From: Lepidostoma basale
Lineage: Eukaryota > Arthropoda > Insecta > Trichoptera > Lepidostomatidae
Reading direction: 5' to 3'
Assembly (NCBI GenBank): GCA_022606425.2
Contig: JAHDVF020001507.1
Span: 656,722 to 720,721 of the forward strand
DNA length: 64,000 nucleotides
Position 1 is the first letter of the stretch; each line of letters opens with the position of its first letter. The notes beneath the pieces were generated by a model. The model searched no databases. It was not told the origin of the DNA and worked only from the letters and a program-made list of their open reading frames with translations. The position numbers and the translations under genes were made by a program. This document shows, piece after piece, positions 33,464-44,797 of this stretch.

Positions 33464-33617
33464 AACTAACTAACTAACCATCACGCCGTCTCCACGAAAG
33501 GATAGGCAGAAAGAATGGACTGCCACACTTCAACCGATGCGGCATTCCATCCTTCTCTTTTCGCCCCCGCGAGAGACGCGGTGTGATGGGTTGCGAACCT
33601 CATCGCCACCAAAAGGC
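33464..33617 (-). mobile_element. SINE-2 insertion, 11-bp duplication
   Basis: AACACAAGAAA flanks exactly (33,453-33,463 and 33,618-33,628). The insert has the head from GCCTTTTGGTGGCG to GGCGAAAAGAGAAGGATGG, then the LINE-A end and tail. This 154-bp unit moved as one piece, so head plus tail is a single element. Confidence 0.92.
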
Positions 33618-33679
33618 AACACAAGAAAGTTTGATAAAATTGTTTATTCTAATAAAATAAAATATTTTCAAGCTTGCTG

Positions 33680-36120
33680 TATAACTGAATACAATAAATT
33701 TTGATTTTGGTGTAAAACTAAACGCATAGAATTCTGCGATATCTCGTGAACTGAATACAAGAAACTTGGATTGATTTACTTGACTTACTAAGTCAATAAA
33801 ACATGGTTTTGGTGTAAAACTAAACGCAAAGTGTTCCCAGATATTTCAGAACTGAATACAAGAAACTTGGATTAATTTACTTGACTTACTAGGTCAATAA
33901 AACATGGTTTTGGTGTAAAACTAAACACAAAGTGTTCCCAGATATTTCAGAACCGAATACAAGAAACTTGGATTAATTTACTTGACTTACTAGGTCAATA
34001 AAACATGGTTATGGTATAAAACTAAACACAAAGTGTTCCCAGATATTTCAGAACTGAATACAAGAAACTTGGATTAATTTACTTGACTTACTAGGTCAAT
34101 AAAACATGGTTTTGGTGTAAAACTAAACACAAAGTGTTCCCAGATATTTCAGAACTGAATACAAGAAACTTGGATTAATTTACTTGACTTACTAGGTCAA
34201 TAAAACATGGTTATGGTATAAAACTAAACACAAAGTGTTCCCAGATATTTCAGAACTGAATACAAGAAACTTGGATTAATTTACTTGACTTACTAGGTCA
34301 ATAAAACATGGTTTTGGTGTAAAACTAAACGCAAAGTGTTCCCAGATATTTCAGAACTGAATACAAGAAACTTGGATTAATTTACTTGACTTACTAGGTC
34401 AATAAAACATGGTTATGGTATAAAACTAAACACAAAGTGTTCCCAGATATTTCAGAACTGAATACAAGAAACTTGGATTAATTTACTTGACTTACTAGGT
34501 CAATAAAACATGGTTTTGGTGTAAAACTAAACACAAAGTGTTCCCAGATATTTCAGAACTGAATACAAGAAACTTGGATTAATTTACTTGACTTACTAGG
34601 TCAATAAAACATGGTTATGGTATAAAACTAAACACAAAGTGTTCCCAGATATTTCAGAACTGAATACAAGAAACTTGGATTAATTTACTTGACTTACTAG
34701 GTCAATAAAACATGGTTTTGGTGTAAAACTAAACACAAAGTGTTCCCAGATATTTCAGAACTGAATACAAGAAACTTGGATTAATTTACTTGACTTACTA
34801 GGTCAATAAAACATGGTTATGGTATAAAACTAAACACAAAGTGTTCCCAGATATTTCAGAACTGAATACAAGAAACTTGGATTAATTTACTTGACTTACT
34901 AGGTCAATAAAACATGGTTTTGGTGTAAAACTAAACACAAAGTGTTCCCAGATATTTCAGAACTGAATACAAGAAACTTGGATTAATTTACTTGACTTAC
35001 TAGGTCAATAAAACATGGTTTTGGTGTAAAACTAAACGCAAAGTGTTCCCAGATATTTCAGAACTGAATACAAGAAACTTGGATTAATTTACTTGACTTA
35101 CTAGGTCAATAAAACATGGTTTTGGTGTAAAACTAAACGCAAAGTGTTCCCAGATATTTCAGAACTGAATACAAGAAACTTGGATTAATTTACTTGACTT
35201 ACTAGGTCAATAAAACATGGTTATGGTATAAAACTAAACACAAAGTGTTCCCAGATATTTCAGAACTGAATACAAGAAACTTGGATTAATTTACTTGACT
35301 TACTAGGTCAATAAAACATGGTTATGGTATAAAACTAAATGCACAGAATTCCCAGATATTTCTGAACTGAATACAAGAAACTTGGATTAATTTACTTGAC
35401 TTACTAGGTCAATAAAACATGGTTATGGTATAAAACTAAACACAAAGTGTTCCCAGATATTTCAGAACTGAATACAAGAAACTTGGATTAATTTACTTGA
35501 CTTACTAGGTCAATAAAACATGGTTATGGTATAAAACTAAATGCACAGAATTCCCAGATATTTCTGAACTGAATACAAGAAACTTGGATTAATTTACTTG
35601 ACTTACTAGGTCAATAAAACATGGTTTTGGTGTAAAACTAAACGCAAAGTGTTCCCAGATATTTCAGAACTGAATACAAGAAACTTGGATTAATTTACTT
35701 GACTTACTAGGTCAATAAAACATGGTTATGGTATAAAACTAAATGCACAGAATTCCCAGATATTTCTGAACTGAATACAAGAAACTTGGATTTATTTACT
35801 TGACTTACTAGGTCAATAAAACATGGTTATGGTATAAAATTAAATGCACAGAATTCCCAGATATTTCTGAACTGAATACAAGAAACGTGGATTTATTTAC
35901 TTGACTTACTAGGTCAATAAAACATGGTTTTGGTGCAAAACTAAATGCACAGAATTATGCGATATCTCGGAACTGAATACCTAAAGAAACTTGGATTAAT
36001 TTACTTGACTTACTAGGTCAATAAAACAAGGTTTTGGTGTAAAACTAAACGCACAGAATTCTGCGATATTCAGGAACTGAATACAAGAAACTTGGATTAA
36101 TTTACTTGACTTACTCGGTA
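33680..36120 (+). repeat. Tandem array, 101-bp unit, about 24 copies
   Basis: GAAACTTGGA recurs at 33,761, 33,862, 33,963 and 34,064, and so on, an exact 101-bp spacing. Each unit contains TTACTTGACTTACTAGGTCA, ATAAAACATGG and CCCAGATATTTCAGAACTG. Two variants (TTTTGGTGTAAAAC and TTATGGTATAAAAC) alternate through much of the array. Edge units diverge (GAATTCTGCGATATCTCG). AT-rich, no long ORF, no RNA-gene features. Confidence 0.97.
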
Positions 36121-36530
36121 AAAAAACTGTTAATTCACAGGAATAACTGAATAACACCATCACTCAAGTGACCATAACAAAATTAATTGTTTTATTGCTG
36201 TCCACGAAGCATCGCGTGTTACACAATTAAAAAAAACACTTAATTGGCGAAAAAAACACGAAAATTAAATATGGAAAGCAATCTTCGCACTTTAAAAACA
36301 CTGCGCGGGAAAATGTGAAAAAAATGTGCTTTCGTTGCTGTCAAACGAAAGGGAACCATCCAATACTGCATTCAACTGAATTTATATGGAGATTTGAAGA
36401 CATGTATGAGTATATCTACATATTGCATTCATCTTCTTTTATATGCGTAATTGATATTGTGTAGTTCAAAATATAAAGAGTTCTTTGGTTAATATTTAAA
36501 AAAAATTAAAATAACTTAAACAATGGAGTC
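36121..36530. other. AT-rich spacer
   Basis: Nothing recognised. Confidence 0.5.
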
Positions 36531-36532
36531 CG

Positions 36533-37486
36533 AAAAAAAACGTGGCTCGACCATATCAAATTAAAAATCGACATGCGTGTAATTATGATACGCTGTATGA
36601 ATATTCTTCTTCTTCTTCAAGTGCCCTGTCGGGTCCCCCCAGCGTTGACGATCACTTCGGCGAACCTGTCCCTGTCCTGTGCCGCTCGGAACACCTCCTC
36701 CACACTTCGGATGCCGATCCATTCCCTCACGTTTCGCAGCCAGGACATTTGTCTCCTTCCGGGCCCTCGGCGTCCCTCAATTTTCCTCTCCAATATCAGT
36801 TGGAGAAGGTGGTACTTTTCCCCATGCAGCATATGACCCAGATGTGAGATCTTTCGAACCTTGATAGTTGATAACAACTCCCTGTCAACTCTAGCTCGCC
36901 TCAGGACTTCGGTATTGGTAACCATGTCTGTCCAGGGAACTCTGAGCATTCGGCGATGCAGGCACATTTCAAATGCTTCCAGTCTGTTCATTGAGTTAAC
37001 TTTCAATGTCCAAGTTTCACACCCGTACAATAAAACAGACCACACAAAGCATTTGATCATTCTCTGGCGGAGTTTCAAGTTTACGTTATCATTGCAGAGG
37101 AGTGATTTCATGTTATTAAACGTAGCTCTTGCTGCCTCAATTCTGCATTTTATCTCTACATCTGAGTCAAGAGATTGCGTTAGTATGCTGCCGAGGTATT
37201 TAAATTTGTCCACCCTTTCAACGTTACGGCCGTTCAAATGCAATACTGACCCACTGTAGTCAAGTCGTCCGAATGCCATCCATTTGATTTTGCTGACATT
37301 TATTGTTAGCCCCAATCTTTCACCGGACTCGTCAACAAGATTAAGGAGGTTCTGAAGATCGCTGACACTTTCAGCCAATAAAACAATATGAATATTGTAG
37401 AGTCTAAATAAGCGTCAGGATAGAACAGTGTAACTGTCAACGATGTCTGCATACCTCTTCGAAGAAATAGGATGATGGTTAGTTAG
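36533..37486 (+). mobile_element. LINE-A 3' fragment split by RTE-B
   Basis: The two pieces, 36,533-36,605 (CGTGGCTCGACCATATCAAA...CGCTGTATGAATATT) and 37,397-37,486 (GCGTCAGGATAGAACAGTG...GATGGTTAGTTAG), rejoin in family order. Confidence 0.85.
36606..37386 (-). mobile_element. RTE-B insertion with intact 253-codon frame
   Basis: TATGAATATT flanks exactly (36,596-36,605 and 37,387-37,396). The minus-strand frame starts just after the RT catalytic motif (LLAESVSDLQNLLN) and continues: ERLGLTINVSKIKWMAFG, VDKFKYLGSILTQ, LLYGCETWTLKVNSMNRLEA, RRMLRVPWTDMV, SHLGHMLHGEKYHLLQLILE, GRRGPGRRQMSWLRNVREW, and ends GGTRQGT before (GAA)n. There are no stops or shifts, so this is a recent insertion, 5'-truncated and without endonuclease or catalytic RT. 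Confidence 0.93.
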
Positions 37487-37489
37487 TTA

Positions 37490-37740
37490 GTTAAAAATAA
37501 CATTTATTTTAAATATATTTTACCCCACCATAATGAATGTAAATAATTCTTTTAATTGCGTTTGGATGTCTTCATATTGAATAAAATCGTAATTTTGTAC
37601 GCTTTGATTTATAGTCTGTTTCGTTGAAATCACATTTATTACCGACCTGTTTCTACAATTTTCAATTGTTCGTCACATCTTGTAAATATTAATTCCATAG
37701 ATAAAAGTATAGTAATGTTTTTTTTTTAATATCATTTAAT
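37490..37740. other. AT-rich spacer
   Basis: Nothing recognised. Confidence 0.5.
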
Positions 37741-37744
37741 CATA

Positions 37745-37895
37745 TTTACAGTTTTTTTTTATAAACTTAAGGCGTTAACGTTGTGGAAATCCATAATGAT
37801 GAATCGAAATACTGTTTTTCCACTTTTGAGTTTATTTTTCTCGAGATGTTTCGAAGGTATTACACCTTCATCATCAGAACGATATGAACTCGAGA
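37745..37895. repeat. FB2 single arm
   Basis: AACTTAAGGCGTTAACGTTG, TTTTCCACTTTTGAGTTTAT, TCTCGAGATGTTTCGAAGG, and CACCTTCATCATCAGAACG. The opposite arm is missing. Confidence 0.75.
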
Positions 37896-38389
37896 AATTG
37901 TTGATACGCGTCCAACTGTTTTAATATTTTAATTTTTTTTATACGGGTTATAAAATGGTTCGAAAGAAGATTATTCCTTTTTAAAATTTATCCCAATGCG
38001 GAAAAGATTGCCACAGAAAAAATAAACAAAATACTATATCTTAAGCCCAATTATAATAACTAATTATACGTAATCAACCATCCCGCCATATTCTCGAATG
38101 AGTAAGCAGAAAATTAAATAAAAGTATTATAACTAAAAATGTAAGAAAATTGAATGTTATTTGTTAATAATCTATTTTCTGGCATTACCTGACATTAACA
38201 GATGTCCCCCGTGTCTCGGCGTGTATTCGGAATTCTCTTCTTCTTCTTTTTATTTGCGAATATCGGCTATTACTTACCTCGCGTAACAACAAACTTATCA
38301 TCTTTATTGATCGTTTATAGTCTATGGTTTTCATATCCCAACTGGGTAACCCGTTTTTTTCTACATTTTAACTTATTATATTTAATGAT
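37896..38389. other. AT-rich spacer
   Basis: Contains a faint LINE-A tip near 38,065-38,110 (AATCAACCATCCCGCCATAT). Nothing else. Confidence 0.4.
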
Positions 38390-38500
38390 AATGGACCGCC
38401 ACACTACTCTATCCTGACAAACCACTCAAGATTCCCCCACATTCATACGAGTCATACACGCACGTCGATTCTTCTGACTTCTAACATGGCCAACCAAACA
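38390..38500 (-). mobile_element. LINE-A internal fragment
   Basis: ATGGACCGCCACACTACTCT to TGACTTCTAACATGGCCAAC corresponds to the QDRVVW to RSRRN region. The tail is lost. Confidence 0.65.
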
Positions 38501-39284
38501 CATGTGGACCGTGTATTTATATAGATTTTTAATAATTTTGTATTGAAATTACGCTTAATTTTATCAACATATAAGTAATCTTTAGACCCCAATATGTAAT
38601 TCATAAAATTATTAAGATTGTTTGAAAGTATTAATTATTTTAAAAATAATGTAGCAATGTAATTATTAGAATAGAACAAGGTATACGTAACGGAAGCCTT
38701 GTTTATAAAAAAAACTGTAAATATTATTAAATGAAATTTAAAAAAAAAACATTACAAGTGATTGCCCTGATTGATTCCGATAGTTTCATAACTGGTTAAT
38801 AATTAATAGTAATAAAGGTATAAAAAACGATGGAAGAGAATACCAAGAGACACGGACATACTCAATATAAAAAAATATATAAATGTTCATATTTTTTTAA
38901 ATAATTAACGAAAAAAAAATTTTCGTAAAAAAATATTTTTGAACTGTAATATTTGAACCGCCCTCCCGTTTCTCAGGAGAATTAATGCAATCAAGTGGGG
39001 CAATTGAGAAAGAGGACGGGTGAATCACGCAGGACCTGTTAGCAGGTCCTTGCACGGAGTCATATATACCTTGCCATCACGCACTATACACGATAATATA
39101 TGACATCTTGACGAATCCACATGGGTCATAATCGAATATCATCGTTGGAGATGCGTTAACGCAATACTTGCATAGATAGCGATGATGGTGATAAAGTGTT
39201 TAACTAAATTTAGTGAAATTTTAATTATAAACAGATCATATTCCAAGAATTCATCTAAATAAATAAAATAAATCAGATACACTC
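38501..39284. other. AT-rich spacer
   Basis: A GC-richer patch at 38,950-39,130 is not open in any convincing frame. Confidence 0.4.
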
Positions 39285-39475
39285 GTAAACTTGATAAATC
39301 AGATCAACTTGATAAAGCAGATAAACTTGATAAAGCAGATAAACTCGACAAATCGAATAAACTAATAGATAAACCAGATAAACTAGATAAGCCGGATAAC
39401 CTAGATAAACCGGATAAACTAGATAAACCGGATTAACTAGATAAACTTAATAAAACAGATAAACAATTCTAACAG
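39285..39475 (+). repeat. Minisatellite, about 18-bp unit
   Basis: About ten degenerate copies of GATAAACTAGATAAACCG. Related GATAAA words continue faintly to about 40,260 around the hAT-M1 insertion. Confidence 0.8.
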
Positions 39476-39762
39476 GATAAATCAAATAAACCTAATGCCA
39501 AATAAACTCTTGATAGATGTTCATTTAAGGGGAGCTAATAGTAATTAAGTATTGCGAATATATTTTCATTCTCATCATTTCTGCTTGTCAGAAAATAATC
39601 TACAAGGGTAAAGTACTGTAATGACCATTATTATAAATTTCCGAAATACACTTTTTTTTAGAGCATTGATCAAGGTATGTTTTATATTTATATAAGGCTT
39701 AAAATATAAATTCCTCATCATACAAACACTCGAAAACACACAAAGCAATAGCACCATACTAT

Positions 39763-40009
39763 CAGTGGCGGTACTCCCATAGAAGCCCAAAAGCCCGGCT
39801 TGCATAATATTTTGAATCAAAATCTCTTCTGTCTTACAGAGGTTCAGCTCTTGTGGCTATTCCTCTTACGTCTGATGGAAACATTATTGGAAGGTGATTT
39901 GGTGGGTTGTTGGTTTATGCGGGGGCATGATGACTTAGATTTGGGGGGTTTGATTCAAAATTTCTTACGCAAGCCGGGCTTCTGGGCTTCTATGGGAGTA
40001 CCGCCACTG
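39763..40009. mobile_element. hAT-M1 MITE, 247 bp, exact 8-bp duplication
   Basis: Ends CAGTGGCGGTACTCCCATAG and CTATGGGAGTACCGCCACTG are perfect inverted repeats. CATACTAT flanks exactly (39,755-39,762 and 40,010-40,017). The inner arms AAGCCCGGCTTGC and GCAAGCCGGGCTT extend the symmetry. Best copy of the family; no coding. Confidence 0.96.
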
Positions 40010-40017
40010 CATACTAT

Positions 40018-40524
40018 AATCAATAATTTGATAAAGTGTATGCTACTGGACAAAGTACTACCAAGCCAAATCAGTATATCATTTGGTTAAATAAGGAAAC
40101 AATACACTGTTATGGACAAATGAGAACAAAATAGTCAAACGAAATAAAGGATAAAAATAGTTTGACTTGGACAAATCAGTAAGGTATTTGGTCAGATAAA
40201 TACTGGTTAGGTAAGGATTTTGAATTAGATTAAGATATTGAGATATAGAGTTAGCTCAACTGATTTGGTCCAGCCAAAACTCTGGTTTAATCTAACATAC
40301 ATACTTTTACTAACCACCGCAACTGATTGCAAAATATCACAACAAAACGGACAAACGACAATGACAGAGAAAACGTGATTTCAAGAGCTATTTGATGGTA
40401 AGATGTGGACACAACATAAACGTCTAAGTAAATGTGATCTGTAAAACAGTGTTTCCTTTTAAATGTCTTCGTTCATACTTAAATGAGACATTTTACTTGG
40501 GCACGTCTAGGATAAATAAATTGA
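40018..40524. other. AT-rich spacer
   Basis: Nothing recognised. Confidence 0.5.
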
Positions 40525-40640
40525 GATGCAAGCAGCAAGAGATGAGAGAGATGGCTGGACATCATCATCCCAGGACAGCCCACCGTCACAAACAGGTCAT
40601 ACGACCTAAACTAAGAAAAAGAAGAAGAAGAAGATAATTT
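40525..40640 (+). mobile_element. RTE-C-like 3' end with (GAA)n tail
   Basis: GCTGGACATCATCATCCCAG, GACAGCCCACCGTCACAAAC, AGGTCATACGACCTAAAC, then AAAAGAAGAAGAAGAAG. It pairs with 54,490-54,615. Confidence 0.7.
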
Positions 40641-41087
40641 CTTTCAAAATTTAAATTTGTCGGATCATGGCAATGGCTTGAAGATTCTCCTGCAACAGTT
40701 TAGAGATAATCACCGTTGCCGATCTCAATCACTCTGAAGAACAATATCCGAAATGTCTGCTACAGAGGAAAACACAAGATCTAAGAAATGATTTAACCGA
40801 TTGTTATCAAGAGAAGATATACATCAAGGAAACAGACCTTAAGGTTGACTGACCACTACACTTCTCCAGACTTAACTTGACGCAAAGAGTAACAGGCCAA
40901 AAAGCCTAAACCAAAAAGAAGACAATTGTGATAATCTATGGATACATTCATAATTTTTTTACGAGACTTTTTTTCTGATTTGCATGAGCACTGGGTAGCA
41001 TAAGATACATCAACTTGTTTACAGACTAAATCAATTAACGATTTACATCAATTAAACAATAATAATATAATGTCTACCGATTTGAGA
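40641..41087. other. Unassigned, moderately GC-richer stretch
   Basis: 40,660-40,920 looks like an old (GAA)n-tailed LINE relic (ends CCAAAAAGAAGACAATTG), but no protein block is recognisable. Confidence 0.35.
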
Positions 41088-41089
41088 TA

Positions 41090-41686
41090 CAGTGGAACCT
41101 GGATAATTGGCATTCCATTAACCAGGTTTTCCAATTATCCAGGTCCAGATTGTGCTTTGTATTTTTAACCAGGTTTTATAACCACATAAACGGAATAGCA
41201 ATAAAAACAATTCATGGATTGATGCATAAAACAATCAATAAAAAGTTAATAAGTAATTTGTAATTACACATACAAACAATAAATGTAATTATTGTGGCTT
41301 GAAAAGATCAGTTATATGGGCCTGTTTCACACGCTAAAAATTTAGCACAACTCTTCACGAGATTTACCGGCGACAAATTCTTGGATTAGTTTTAGTTTCG
41401 AGCTCAAATCGAGGCCGTTATATTTACGTTTGTGAAACATTGCGATCTAAAATGGACCACCATCGAAGAGTACAGAACAAATACTGAGGAGTTGTCAGTT
41501 GACAGAGATTGAGAAGGCAGTGCTCTCCAATTACAGAGGTTTAGGGCCAGAATGTCAATTTCAATTAAACAGGTTTCTTTTTTCAATTAAAGAGGTTTTA
41601 GTGCTCCAAGGGGGTGGGACAGGAACTTTTATGCCAATTATAGAGTTTTGCCAATTAACCAGGTTCCAATTATCCAGGTTCTACTA
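41090..41686. mobile_element. pogo/Tigger-like element, non-autonomous
   Basis: Inverted ends CAGTGGAACCTGGATAATTG and CAATTATCCAGGTTCTACTA sit between TA dinucleotides (41,088-41,089 and 41,687-41,688). Many internal copies of the same motif occur (ATTAACCAGGTTTT, CCAATTATCCAGG, TTACAGAGGTTTAGGG). No transposase. Confidence 0.8.
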
Positions 41687-41739
41687 TACATATATTTTAG
41701 TATTACATATATATTACAACGTAAACAATGTTTTACAGA

Positions 41740-42465
41740 AGGTTACATAAAAAGCGAAACAAACAGGCATACAACACAAAATAAACAATAATAAAAAGCT
41801 TCCGCACTCTAAACGATGCTAATTCACAACGATACTTTGACACTGATGGAAACGAGTTAAGACAACAAAAATGATGCTGCAATAACACCCACAATGCACA
41901 ACCTCCTTCATCTGAACGAGAAACTAAAGAATATCTCACATTACGATGTTTAATTAATAATTCTACTAAAGATTGTAATGTTCCAAAAATATTTATTTAG
42001 TGCACCCTTGAATTGATCTATGTATTTCACTAGAGAGTGCAGTCAAAACATTAATTTTCATCATATTATTGTATTGAGAAAATTCAATTTATGAAAAGAA
42101 ATATCCTAACACTAATTTGTCACTGGGAAACATTTTTTTTGTACTTATCCAAGTCTATATTAAACTTTAATAAGACAGTCAAATGATTTTACTGAAATCT
42201 CTTGATGGAAGTTCATTTTAAATAATAATTGAATAAAACAATGTTTTTTAACTACTTCCACTTTTGTCTTTTATTTCGACAGCGACCGGTTTCGGCACAC
42301 TCGGTGGCATCGACAGACTGGTGACACTTCCCGAGTCCTTTATATACATACAGATCAGGGGTGGTAAACACGATTCTATTCAAAAATAATCTTCAAATAT
42401 TTGTGTAAAATTTACTGAATTTAAATATTGGTATCATAGGTATTCAAGAAGATTCAGGAGTCAGA
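41740..42465. other. AT-rich spacer with one repeat scrap
   Basis: 42,200-42,330 shares TTCATTTTAAATAATAATTG and CGGTGGCATCGACAGACTGG with 23,285-23,340. It is probably another element end; not classified. Confidence 0.4.
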
Positions 42466-42540
42466 AGTCAGGACAGAAATGTGTGGCGGTCCATTCTTTC
42501 TGCCTACCCCTTTGGAGAGACGGCGTGATGGTTAGTTATT
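42466..42540 (+). mobile_element. LINE-A 3' tip
   Basis: GTCAGGACAGAAATGTGTGG to GACGGCGTGATGGTTAGTTA. It faces the next copy tail to tail. Confidence 0.75.
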
Positions 42541-42554
42541 TAGTAATAATGAAC

Positions 42555-42785
42555 AACAACAAACCATCACACCGTTTCTCCGGAAGGGTAAGCAGAGAGA
42601 ATGGACTGTCACACTACTCTATCCTAACACACCTCTCTAGATTCCTCCACATTCATGCAGCGAGTCATACACGCATGTCAATTCTTCTGACTTCGAACAT
42701 GGCCAAAATTTTAAATTTGATTAATTTAGTAATGCCATGTGTTCCTCGGTCTTCCCCGACTCAGTACTCCATTCATATAATATAA
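42555..42785 (-). mobile_element. LINE-A 3' fragment
   Basis: AACAAACCATCACACCGTTT, then the terminal ORF with CM-type and HVRSRRN-type blocks, ending at the NDVNGV-like block. No frame survives whole. Confidence 0.75.
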
Positions 42786-43407
42786 AAACGTATGTAAAAA
42801 TATCCAATAAGTGAAGTGGAACATAGTATTTAAAATTTTCCTTCCGAATTAACAATGGAATTATACAGTGTATGTAATGTATGTAAAAATTATCCAATTT
42901 ATGAAGTAAAACATAATGTTTAAAATTCTCCTTCCAAATTAACGATGGAATTCTACAGTGCAAACGCCTTAACCTTAAATAAAACAATTGCGTATAGAAT
43001 TGTTTCATAAGAATATAAAATTCAAATAGTTTATCAGATGAGAGAGGTTGCGCAGACACAATACAGTCGCTGGCCAGAGATGCGGTACCTCGGACAGGTT
43101 AGTAATGGGCTGATGCCTCTGGAGGGAAACTTTTCCCGCCGGCTGGGCAAACAGTTTCCTGACGACAGAGATAGACTTGCCCAACTCTAGGGAGGACAGG
43201 AGGCCAGACACCTTGAAAACGAGCAAACAGGTCTGACGCACCCCAAGCACAAGTTTCAACAGAGCAGAGCAAGCGCCGGGACAGGAATAACCACTTTCAA
43301 CACCCGCGGTTTTTACATTCATCGTGATTGTACAAGGAAAAGTGACAATTTTACTAAACAAAAACACAAATAATTCATCCATGATTATTTTCAACATAAC
43401 TGTATGA
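42786..43407. other. Spacer with a GC-richer part
   Basis: A two-fold direct repeat (about 42,790-42,855 and 42,885-42,960: TCCTTCC[G/A]AATTAAC[A/G]ATGG). The 43,060-43,300 part is GC-rich and open in one minus frame (43,005-43,397), without a recognisable domain or scrib-compatible phase that I can defend. Confidence 0.4.
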
Positions 43408-43580
43408 TATACTTAGGAAATTGAAAAACTTTGTTTAATCCAATATACCTCCATCTTCAGGTGTAAAAATATAATTATAAATACCAGAAGATGGAGGTAT
43501 CCTCCGAAACATGTCGTGTTTTTTAATATTTTTTAATAAATAGTGGATTAAACAAAGTTTTTCAATTTCCTAAGTATATT
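43408..43580. repeat. FB3 fold-back element, complete
   Basis: Arms ATACTTAGGAAATTGAAAAA, CTTTGTTTAATCCA, ACCTCCATCTTCAGGTG and the inverse AGAAGATGGAGGTATCCTCC, GGATTAAACAAAGTTTTTCA, TTTCCTAAGTATA. Hairpin-forming. Confidence 0.85.
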
Positions 43581-43960
43581 ACTACGGAATTCCACAGTGT
43601 TAATACCTTAGCGTTCAATAAGTTAACTATTGAATTTCTAAGCATTGAAACAAAAAGTTTCTATAGTTTATAGTTTCATCACTGGGGAAATTATGTAAAC
43701 TGATATTAAAAAATTTCGTTTTTAACCTTTAGAATGTTAAACAATAATATATCAGAGTTTGCAAAAATCATTGAAAAATTTAAGTGACAAACTTCACTGC
43801 CTAAATAATTATTCGTAAATGACCAAATTAAAATAACTTCTACATGATAAATAGTGCATCTTGCTCGTACGAACAAGCAAGAGAGCAAAAGAGAGGGGTA
43901 CATCCGAGAGATGATCCCCGTGGTATCTCTTTCATGTGCATGCAATGAAGTAAATATATA

Positions 43961-44260
43961 CAGTCGAACTTAGTTATTACGGGGAAGATGGGATTAACTG
44001 AATTTACTTGTTATAAGCATTACTCGTTATATCAGAAAATAGGTATTTTTAAATGCTTTCAAACATACCCATCAAATGAAGACGTGAAGTAACCGGAGTG
44101 GTCACATAATACAAAAAGTTGGAATTAAAAAAAATGCACAATTAGAGAGAAGTAGCTCGTTATAAAAGTGAGAAAATCATAAACTAAAATGTCAACGAAT
44201 CTTTCTTCGTTACGTCCAAGATCTCGCTATTTCCGTAATCGTAATAACGGAGTTCAACTG
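43961..44260. mobile_element. pogo-like MITE, 300 bp
   Basis: Ends CAGTCGAACTTAGTTATTAC and GTAATAACGGAGTTCAACTG, TA on both sides (43,959-43,960 and 44,261-44,262). CAGT-type ends with TA fit pogo/Tigger. Confidence 0.85.
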
Positions 44261-44797
44261 TATGCATATTTTTTTTTAATTATCATAATAACGGATGATA
44301 TAATTTCTTGCTAATATTTTGAGACACATTGCAGCAGCGAAAGAGTTATAATTTATTTTTTTAATCTTTATGATTTGATAACAATTAAATATTTATTTAA
44401 TAAATTTTTTAACACTCAGCTTCGGTGGTCACCAAGTGGAAGCTTATGGGATCTGATAAATAAATTAACATCTTCAAATAAATAAAAACTAGCCGACACT
44501 TGAAAACATGACCACCAAAATGGGGAGACACAAATTTTTTTTTTTATAATCGAATGAAAAACAGGTAAATAAAATGAATAAATTATAAATAATAGTGTGG
44601 TTCCAAATACAAAAATATTTATAATAAATTTGCCAGTTTTACTTGTACACCAAAAAAAAACATTTCAAACCCTCATTCACATACGAGTACATACATGTAT
44701 AGAAACATAAACAACATAATGCCAACATAGAGTTAATTTGAAAACAGAACTTTGCATTCTCAATATATAAAAAAAACATCTCTCAAATGATTTAAAA

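Noticed and set aside
33680..36120. CRISPR-like array
   Set aside because: The whole 101-bp unit is repeated with no unique spacers, and the context is eukaryotic. It is a satellite-type tandem array.
36542..37259. Plus-strand open frames over 36.5-37.3 kb
   Set aside because: Antisense shadows of the intact RTE-B frame.
43005..43397. Extra scrib exon or separate gene on the minus strand
   Set aside because: GC-richer and open for 131 codons, but no scribble-like sequence, and the flanking scrib exons already join in phase without it. No splice site pair is convincing.
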